Source of the DNA: Kiloniella majae
GTDB taxonomy: Bacteria; Pseudomonadota; Alphaproteobacteria; Kiloniellales; Kiloniellaceae
Reading direction: 5' to 3'
Length of the DNA: 64,000 nucleotides
NCBI RefSeq assembly: GCF_002118315.1
Contig: NZ_MTSZ01000004.1
Span: 248,001-312,000, forward strand
Shown here: positions 58,383 to 64,000 of the stretch, one piece after another
Layout of the letters: each line of letters starts with the position of its first letter
Numbering within the stretch: position 1 is the stretch's first letter
Notes under the pieces: generated by a model
Told to the model about the DNA's origin: nothing
Database searches by the model: none
The model's input: the letters and a program-made list of their open reading frames with translations, nothing else
Position numbers and translations under genes: made by a program

Positions 58383-59270
58383 ATGCAAATGCTGAATAAA
58401 GTATCTTTCAATGCGATCCGTATTTTTGCTCTGGTCGCTAAACATGGCAGTATTTCGCTTGCTGCTGATGAGCTTTGTGTAACGGCAAGTGCAGTGAGCC
58501 ATCAGATCAAGAATCTGGAAACCCACTTGGGGATCAGTCTGTTTGCCCGTAAGAACAACTCAATTACCTTAACGGATACCGGGCACAGCTTTCTTAGTGA
58601 TGTCAGCCCAGGATTGGCAATTTTAGAACAGGCAACGGAAAAACTCTTTCGCGATAGCAACGAGGTCGTTGTTCGTGTTTCCGTTACCTTTGCTGTTCGC
58701 TGGCTTATTCCTTCCCTTGAAAGGTTTAAACATCGTTATCCTACTGCCAAGATTAGAATAGAAACCAGTGGGTTTGCGGATGTTTCGTTGGACCCATTTT
58801 CTGACATTGCGATTACCTATCGTCGAAAAGGAGATTACCGGGGTAAAGAGGATATTTTGTTATCTGATTATTGTTGTCCCGTTCTTTCGCCTGATTTACT
58901 GGCAAAATCCGGATATGGGCAACCCAAAGACATTCATCATGTGCCTGCTTTGAAATGTACCGAGAACAATTGGGACTGGGGATTATGGTGTGCCGAAGTA
59001 GGCATCGATCAAGCGACAATAGATTTTGCCGATCAGTTTGATATTGATGATGCGGCGTTACGGGCTGCCGTCGCTGGATTGGGTATGGTCTTGTCTCCAG
59101 ACTTTATGATCAAGACAGAAATTGAAAACAAATCACTGATCAGATTGCCGGGATTTGAGGCTATTGAACTGGGGCGATATTGTTTGCAACAGGGCGTACA
59201 TCGAGACGGGATGGTCGAAAAGTTCAGAAACTGGCTCTTTGAAGAGATGGCGATCGTTAGTAAGATCTGA
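58383..59270 (+). CDS. LysR-family regulator (GcvA-like)
   Basis: This 295-residue LysR protein begins LNKVSFNAIRIFALVAKHGSI, with the helix-turn-helix AADELCVTASAVSHQIKNLE and the GcvA-type continuation HLGISLFARKNNSITLTDTG. The effector domain follows. The subgroup includes regulators of amino-acid metabolism and efflux. It is divergent from the DMT transporter and probably controls it. An in-frame ATG two codons later is equally possible. Confidence 0.9.
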   Translation: MQMLNKVSFNAIRIFALVAKHGSISLAADELCVTASAVSHQIKNLETHLGISLFARKNNSITLTDTGHSFLSDVSPGLAILEQATEKLFRDSNEVVVRVSVTFAVRWLIPSLERFKHRYPTAKIRIETSGFADVSLDPFSDIAITYRRKGDYRGKEDILLSDYCCPVLSPDLLAKSGYGQPKDIHHVPALKCTENNWDWGLWCAEVGIDQATIDFADQFDIDDAALRAAVAGLGMVLSPDFMIKTEIENKSLIRLPGFEAIELGRYCLQQGVHRDGMVEKFRNWLFEEMAIVSKI

Positions 59271-59356
59271 GAATTTTCAGCGGAAAGAAAGCTTATATTT
59301 AACTGATGACCAGATCATGTGCCTCAGAAAGACATGTTTTTATTACCAAATATGAT

Positions 59357-59425
59357 GTGTCATTAAACTGTCACATTAGAGTCACGAAACGATAATTTGT
59401 CATTTATCTGCAACGAAACTATCAC
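59357..59425 (+). promoter_or_regulatory. Double Pho-box array upstream of pit
   Basis: Seven-base units recur every 11 bases. Array 1 is GTGTCAT (59357), CTGTCAC (59368) and GAGTCAC (59379). Array 2 is TTGTCAT (59397), CTGCAAC (59408) and CTATCAC (59419). The first two units match the PhoB consensus CTGTCAT-N4-CTGTCA(C/T). GATAAT (59391-59396), 12 bases after the first 22-bp box, could be a -10; array 2 would then cover the transcription start. Confidence 0.8.
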
Positions 59426-59467
59426 AAATCTGAAATTACCCAATCTTGGTGTATGAAAGTTTGAAAA

Positions 59468-61009
59468 ATGGCATCTTCTGATCCGTCAGGAAATACGAAT
59501 TCATCGTCATCAGACGATATGAAGTTAGCAAAACCATCTCTGGATAAAGACTTAAGCAAAATTGTTACGATGGAAGAGGCGACGCGCTCTATATCGCAAC
59601 ATCTTTTTGCACCAGGCCTTGCTATTCTATTCCTGGCGGTTGCTGGTGGCTTTGCCAGTATCCTGATCGGGGCGCAGCCAAACGCGGTTTATATCATTGT
59701 TGCGGCAACTCTTGGTGGGTATATGGCGCTGAACATTGGTGCCAATGATGTGGCAAACAATGTTGGTCCTGCTGTTGGGTCACGGGCTTTGACCATGACC
59801 GGGGCGCTGATTATTGCGGCTGTCTTTGAAAGTGCCGGGGCACTGTTGGCGGGCGGTGATGTTGTTTCGACAATCTCCAAGGGGATTATTGACCCGTCAC
59901 TTGTACCTGATAGCCAGACCTTTATCTGGGCAATGATGGCGGCACTGTTGTCATCTGCCCTATGGGTTAATCTTGCAACCTACATCGGGGCACCAGTTTC
60001 AACGACACACTCTGTTGTTGGTGGTGTGATGGGCGCTGGTATCGCTGCCGTGGGTTTTGGTGCCGTAAACTGGTTTACCATGAGTAAGATTGCGGCCAGT
60101 TGGGTGATCTCACCTGTCCTGGGTGGTGTTATTGCAGCTCTTTTCCTTGCCTTTATCAAAAGCAATATCATTTATCGGGATGACAAAATTGCAGCTGCGC
60201 GTCGTTGGGTGCCGATGTTGCTCGCGATCATGGCGACCGCTTTCTCGTGTTATTTGATGATGAAGGGGCTGAAGAAGATCTGGAAACCGGACTATGCAAC
60301 TGTTGCTATGATTGGTGTTGCTATCTTTGTTGGATCGTATGCGTTGTTAAAGCCGGTTATTCGTAAACAGTCCGAAGGTATGGAAAATAGAAACCAGTCT
60401 TTGAGAGAGCTGTTTCATTTACCCCTGATTTTCTCTGCGGCTTTGTTGTCTTTTGCACATGGTGCGAATGATGTGGCGAATGCTGTTGGACCTTTGGCTG
60501 CTGTTTTACACGCAGTAGAATCAGGTGATATCGCCGCGAAGGTTTCTATTCCGATCTGGGTGATGATTATTGGTGCAATTGGTATCAGCCTTGGTCTTTT
60601 CCTCTATGGCCCTAAACTCATCCGTATGGTTGGAGAGCAGATTACCAAGATGAACCCAATGCGGGCTTACTGTGTGGCGCTTTCAGCTGCTATTACTGTG
60701 ATCATGGCATCGGCTTTGGGATTACCGGTTAGCTCAACACATATTGCTGTGGGTGCTGTGTTTGGTGTTGGTTTTTTCAGGGAATATTACACCAAGAAAA
60801 GCAAGCGTCGTCGTCAATATGTGCGACAACACGAGCGTCACCCCGAAAGCGAACACGAAGGTGTTGTTTCTGATCGTGAAGAGATTGGGCGCCGTAAACT
60901 GGTTCGTCGGTCCCACTTTACGACCATTATTGCAGCCTGGGTGATCACAGTTCCTGCGGCAGCATTACTGTCTGCCTCAATCTTCTTTGTGATAACGTTT
61001 GTGCTATAA
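59468..61009 (+). CDS. pit: Inorganic phosphate transporter, Pit family
   Basis: This 513-residue transporter moves metal-phosphate with protons. A polar N-terminal tail of about 45 residues precedes the membrane part. The two inverted PHO4 repeats each carry the GANDVAN signature: GGYMALNIGANDVANNVGPA and SFAHGANDVANAVGPL. A loop rich in Arg, His and Glu lies near 440-480 (RRRQYVRQHERHPESEHEG). A Pho-box array lies directly upstream. The Ca/phosphate SCH motif also fits. It ends at a terminator shared with cobC. Confidence 0.95.
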   Translation: MASSDPSGNTNSSSSDDMKLAKPSLDKDLSKIVTMEEATRSISQHLFAPGLAILFLAVAGGFASILIGAQPNAVYIIVAATLGGYMALNIGANDVANNVGPAVGSRALTMTGALIIAAVFESAGALLAGGDVVSTISKGIIDPSLVPDSQTFIWAMMAALLSSALWVNLATYIGAPVSTTHSVVGGVMGAGIAAVGFGAVNWFTMSKIAASWVISPVLGGVIAALFLAFIKSNIIYRDDKIAAARRWVPMLLAIMATAFSCYLMMKGLKKIWKPDYATVAMIGVAIFVGSYALLKPVIRKQSEGMENRNQSLRELFHLPLIFSAALLSFAHGANDVANAVGPLAAVLHAVESGDIAAKVSIPIWVMIIGAIGISLGLFLYGPKLIRMVGEQITKMNPMRAYCVALSAAITVIMASALGLPVSSTHIAVGAVFGVGFFREYYTKKSKRRRQYVRQHERHPESEHEGVVSDREEIGRRKLVRRSHFTTIIAAWVITVPAAALLSASIFFVITFVL

Positions 61010-61032
61010 AACGTTTTAGATCACTGAATATG

Positions 61033-61060
61033 AAAAAGCTCCTACACAGGAGCTTTTTTT
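61033..61060. terminator. Bidirectional terminator shared by pit and cobC, overlapping the cobC stop
   Basis: AAAAAGCTCCT (61033-61043) pairs perfectly with AGGAGCTTTTT (61048-61058) around ACAC, with T runs on both strands. The cobC stop codon (61044-61042 on the minus strand) lies at the loop, and the right arm codes for KKAP of the CobC C-terminus. Confidence 0.88.
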
Positions 61061-61704
61061 GTTTTGAAAGCACGCGGTTCGACATTAATGCTAACAATTC
61101 CCCAAGATGAATGATCCGAAGTATCACCTTCTTTGGTTAAGTAATAATCCAGTCTTGTCAAAGACAGATTGCCAATGGAAAGGCCAAGCGCTTTTTCGGA
61201 TTTGAGATCCAGTGCATGGGCAACTGCTGCTCGAATTGTGCCGCCATGGGTTACTGCAATAATATCTTTTCCGCTATATTTTTGATTAAGAACATCAATT
61301 GATTTTGCCGTTCGGGAAATAAGATCTTCGAAACTTTCTCCACCCGGGGGGGCTTCGGATGCAGGCGCATGCCAAAAACGATGCCATGCATCACCCCGAA
61401 TTTCGCCGAGTTCCTGATGCGTCATACCATGCCAGTCACCAAATGACTGTTCCTGAAAGTCGTCAATGACATCATAAGCGGGAAAGTCATTAGCCTGGAT
61501 TTCTGCACGAATAGCATTGGCCGTTTGACGGGTTCGTTTGAGCGGTGTTGTCACCCAGATGGCATCATCGGGCAGGATCCCAGCGAGAGCTTGAAAACTC
61601 TCTTTGTCATGACAGTCACAATTTAGATCCAGATTACCATATATCGTGCCGTTGTTTTCGGTGACAGGCGCATGCCTGATCCACCACCATCTGGTTTGTG
61701 TCAC
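61042..61704 (-). CDS. cobC: Histidine phosphatase, probable alpha-ribazole phosphatase
   Basis: This 220-residue member of the phosphoglycerate-mutase-like superfamily has the phosphohistidine motif as RHAPV (an RHA variant of RHG), PLKRTRQTANAIRAE, the acid region FQEQSFGDWHG and the late catalytic His in VTHGGTIRAAV. Next to cobS and cobT the natural role is dephosphorylation of alpha-ribazole phosphate in the cobalamin nucleotide loop. It lies 9 bases after cobS in the same direction. Confidence 0.85.
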   Translation of the reverse strand: MTQTRWWWIRHAPVTENNGTIYGNLDLNCDCHDKESFQALAGILPDDAIWVTTPLKRTRQTANAIRAEIQANDFPAYDVIDDFQEQSFGDWHGMTHQELGEIRGDAWHRFWHAPASEAPPGGESFEDLISRTAKSIDVLNQKYSGKDIIAVTHGGTIRAAVAHALDLKSEKALGLSIGNLSLTRLDYYLTKEGDTSDHSSWGIVSINVEPRAFKTKKAPV

Positions 61705-61713
61705 CTGTGCCTC

Positions 61714-62574
61714 CTAGGCGATATAACTTAACAGGACGAGATAGGTCATGATTTCACACAGTTGAACCGCAGTGCCAAGGACATCACCGGTATACCCGCC
61801 AACCTGTCGCATTGTTAGCCATGATAAAAACAGAACCATTAGGACATTGGAGACAAGAACAATCAAGACAGATAGAGGAGGCAGAAAAATAAACAGGAAG
61901 AGTAAAGTCAGTAGCAGACTTCCATAACTGCTTCGTAGTTTGGGTTTCGCGGCGGTTGCAGCCATCCCGCTTTTCTTGGCTAGGGGAAGGTGGCTCATCA
62001 TCAAGGGGGCAAGACCTCTGCCAATTATATGTGCCGAAATGTAAATGGCGAAAATCTGGGTCAGTATTGCCCATTGATAGTTGTCTGCACCCATCGGGCT
62101 TAGCTGTGCCAAAGAGAGCAAACTACCTAATAACAGAGTGCGTAGTAGAACTGAGATACCAAGGGCAAGAACACCATAGCTCCCAACGCGACTATCCTTC
62201 ATAATCTCAAGCTTGCGTTCCGGATCGTGACTGCCACCAAAGCCATCAGCAACATCAGCAAGACCGTCTTCGTGCAAGGCGCCAGTGATGAGGATGCTGG
62301 AAACAATTGCGAGAAGGGCACAAACATAAAGCGGAAGCGAGAGGTAGAAGCTCAAGACCAGTACCGTGGCGCTGATAAAACCAACCAGAATGCCGATAAG
62401 GGGGAAAGACCAGGATGCTTCTGCTAGACTGCGGTTTGTTGGGTTTCCTTCTTTGTCCATTGGATAAGGCACAGGTATCCGCGTCATAAAAGCAAGGGCG
62501 ATGCGTATGTCCTGTTCAAACTGCTTTATCATGTTCAGCCATTGATGTGGTTTATCGTTCTGTTGAGCTGTCAT
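61714..62574 (-). CDS. cobS: Adenosylcobinamide-GDP ribazoletransferase
   Basis: This 286-residue membrane protein joins adenosylcobinamide-GDP to alpha-ribazole, the last step of cobalamin synthesis. The active-site signature GALHEDGLADVADGFGG followed by KLEIMKDSRVGSYGVLAL is clear, and hydrophobic segments cover most of the rest. It is divergent from cobT with a 222-base gap. I looked for a cobalamin riboswitch there and saw none. Confidence 0.95.
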   Translation of the reverse strand: MTAQQNDKPHQWLNMIKQFEQDIRIALAFMTRIPVPYPMDKEGNPTNRSLAEASWSFPLIGILVGFISATVLVLSFYLSLPLYVCALLAIVSSILITGALHEDGLADVADGFGGSHDPERKLEIMKDSRVGSYGVLALGISVLLRTLLLGSLLSLAQLSPMGADNYQWAILTQIFAIYISAHIIGRGLAPLMMSHLPLAKKSGMAATAAKPKLRSSYGSLLLTLLFLFIFLPPLSVLIVLVSNVLMVLFLSWLTMRQVGGYTGDVLGTAVQLCEIMTYLVLLSYIA

Positions 62575-62796
62575 GTTGCCTTATCCGGTGTATATGCGAC
62601 AAAGTGAGTGGTTCTGAGGTAAAGACAATGGCTTGCTGCTATGTTATGGCTTGGGCCAGAGCTTTAAAACCGATTAAATCGGGTTATCAACGCACAAAGA
62701 AACAAATGCCGCCCCAAAGCGGTTCTGTAAAGGTATTTGATAGCCAGAAGGCATCGCAATCCTGTGTTAAATCAGGGGCAAGGGAGATAATAAACT

Positions 62797-63825
62797 ATGT
62801 CAGACGCGGCATCTATTTCGACGCTGGATGAAATTCATGTTCTGCTCAAGGAGTTACCGGGACCAAGTCGAGAGGCAGCAAAAGCTGCTGAAGAAAGACA
62901 GTCCCAGCTTACAAAGCCCCTGGGAGCTTTAGGACGCCTAGAGGAACTGGCAATCTGGCTTGCTGCATGGCAGGGAAAGAAGAAGCCACAGGTTGAACGT
63001 CCGTTTACCGCTGTTTTTGCCGGAAATCATGGCATTGCAGCAAAAGGGGTTTCCGCTTATCCGACCGAAGTTACCAAGCAAATGGTGGCGAACTTTATCC
63101 ACGGTGGTGCGGCAGTTAACCAGCTTTGTGGGTTAGCCGATTCAGATCTTCGTGTTTACGAGCTCGCGCTTGATGAGCCAACGGCTGATTCTAGCGAGCA
63201 GCCGGCAATGGAAGAAGAAGACTTCGTGCGCGCGATTGCCTATGGAATGATGGCTGTCGAAGAAGGCATTGATGTTTTGGCTGTTGGTGAGATGGGTATT
63301 GGCAATACGACATCAGCTGCGGCGATTTGCATGGCTCTTTACGGTGGTGATGCCGCTGACTGGGTGGGACGTGGTACGGGTGTGGACGACGAAACACTTG
63401 CCTTGAAAACCAAACTAATCAATCAGGCAATTGAACTGCACAAACCAACTTTTACAGATGATCCTTTTCAGATTTTACGGTGTGTTGGTGGTCTTGAACT
63501 CGCGGCAATTGTCGGGGCTGTTATTGCGGCACGCCTTGCCCGTACCCCGGTTGTTCTAGATGGTTATACCTGTACAGCAGCAGCGGCTGTTTTGCATGCA
63601 ATTGATGACAGGCTTCTTGATCATTGTGTTGTCGGGCATCAATCCGTTGAACCCGGTCATCAGGCTTTGATGGCAAATATTGGTAAAGAACCCTTGCTGG
63701 ATTTCAATATGCGTCTGGGGGAAGGTTCCGGGGCTGTGCTTGCTCTGCAAATCCTGAAGGCAGCCTGTGTGTGCCATAATGGCATGGCCACCTTTGCCGA
63801 AGCCGGGGTTAGTGGCCCGGCTTAA
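62797..63825 (+). CDS. cobT: Nicotinate-nucleotide--dimethylbenzimidazole phosphoribosyltransferase
   Basis: This 342-residue enzyme activates dimethylbenzimidazole to alpha-ribazole phosphate for the lower ligand of cobalamin. It has QLTKPLGALGRLEELAIWLA, FAGNHGIAAKGVSAYPTEVT, VGEMGIGNTTSAAAI and the catalytic Glu region MRLGEGSGAVLAL. The start has AGGGAGA placed well. Together with cobC and cobS it covers the end of cobalamin assembly. Confidence 0.96.
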   Translation: MSDAASISTLDEIHVLLKELPGPSREAAKAAEERQSQLTKPLGALGRLEELAIWLAAWQGKKKPQVERPFTAVFAGNHGIAAKGVSAYPTEVTKQMVANFIHGGAAVNQLCGLADSDLRVYELALDEPTADSSEQPAMEEEDFVRAIAYGMMAVEEGIDVLAVGEMGIGNTTSAAAICMALYGGDAADWVGRGTGVDDETLALKTKLINQAIELHKPTFTDDPFQILRCVGGLELAAIVGAVIAARLARTPVVLDGYTCTAAAAVLHAIDDRLLDHCVVGHQSVEPGHQALMANIGKEPLLDFNMRLGEGSGAVLALQILKAACVCHNGMATFAEAGVSGPA

Positions 63826-63873
63826 TTCTGGTCCCGGCTTAACTCTGGCCTATGTAAAAACACGAACGATTTT

Positions 63874-63902
63874 ATGGGGGAGTAGCGTTGCTATTCCCCC
63901 AT
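63874..63902. terminator. Hairpin between cobT and the convergent membrane-protein gene
   Basis: ATGGGGGAGTAGC (63874-63886) pairs with GCTATTCCCCCAT (63890-63902) with one wobble and a 3-base loop. The stop codon of the convergent minus-strand gene (63893-63891) lies in the right arm. The T tract is weak on both sides. Confidence 0.6.
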
Positions 63903-64000
63903 TTGTAATAAGAGGCCCCGTTTTCTGGCAACGTGATAAGCCCATAAAAACACACCGATTGCGATAGAGAAGTAGAGTACATTCAAGAGCAGGGAGTGGA
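63891..64000 (-). CDS. C-terminal end of a membrane protein, cut by the window
   Basis: The minus-strand frame is open from the window edge to a TAG at 63891-63893 and codes 36 residues, seen as LLLNVLYFSIAIGVFLWAYH (a membrane helix) and then a basic tail VARKRGLLLQMGE. The hydrophobic-then-positive pattern fits the last helix of an inner-membrane protein with a cytoplasmic C-terminus. The family cannot be told from this piece. Confidence 0.6.
   Translation of the reverse strand, partial: HSLLLNVLYFSIAIGVFLWAYHVARKRGLLLQMGE

Noticed and set aside
62575-62796. Possible cobalamin riboswitch between cobS and cobT
   Set aside because: The conserved GCCACTG and other B12-box stretches are not present on either strand as far as I can read.

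Overview
The window is chromosomal DNA from a moderately AT-rich alphaproteobacterium. The evidence for this is the block mutM / ubiE-ubiB-coaBC-dut-moeB next to enoyl-CoA hydratase, rpsT, dnaA, dnaN, recF and gyrB, together with alphaproteobacterial-type DUF3179, DUF2244, DUF3253, SYLF and EI24 proteins. A marine Rhodospirillales or Kiloniellales-like organism would fit, but that assignment is inference. No phage, IS element, CRISPR array, rRNA or tRNA was seen. Genes are dense, mostly intact and of ordinary length.

Layout. 1-6 kb: 3' end of rlmN, a methyltransferase, an ArgP-like LysR regulator, a glutathione S-transferase (GST), a LysE-family amino-acid exporter and a chemoreceptor. 6-11 kb: an MFS exporter with a His-rich tail (NreB-like), a leaderless ArsR-type regulator with an Old Yellow Enzyme, and a DUF3179 protein. 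11-15 kb: a divergent LysR / GST / three-domain flavin-iron-sulfur oxidoreductase group. 15-21 kb: argG, tam, a DUF3253 protein, folD, pncA, yggT and a cyclopropane fatty acid synthase. 21-29 kb: an arginine succinyltransferase (AST) operon, astC - M20 hydrolase - astA - astD - astB, with a divergent Lrp/AsnC regulator. The usual astE is absent and an M20 (carboxypeptidase G2-like) gene takes its place. 28-35 kb: the leftward operon ubiE-ubiB-coaBC-dut-rrf2-cysK-moeB (ubiquinone, CoA, dUTP, cysteine and molybdopterin/thiamine sulfur metabolism). 35-45 kb: mutM, a small secreted protein, enoyl-CoA hydratase, rpsT, dnaA, dnaN, recF and gyrB. 45-54 kb: a class A penicillin-binding protein, a Sel1/peptidoglycan-binding protein, a YgjP-like protease, a SCO copper chaperone, an EI24 protein, a lipoprotein, DUF2244, a divergent CobD-like membrane protein and a SYLF protein. 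54-59 kb: a GMC oxidoreductase, a Tat-exported phosphoesterase and a DMT transporter with a divergent LysR. 59-64 kb: a Pit phosphate transporter behind an extended Pho-box array, then the late cobalamin genes cobC, cobS and cobT, and the end of a membrane protein.

Nitrogen and arginine metabolism recur across the window (ArgP/LysE export, ArgG synthesis, AST catabolism). The points most worth a second look are regulatory: a leaderless ArsR gene with an operator inside its promoter and a near-copy before its partner gene; a metal-type dyad between the -35 and -10 of the NreB-like exporter; a double Pho-box array before pit; and the apparent replacement of AstE. I found no clearly novel multi-gene system. 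The ArsR/oxidoreductase pair and the M20-containing AST operon come closest.
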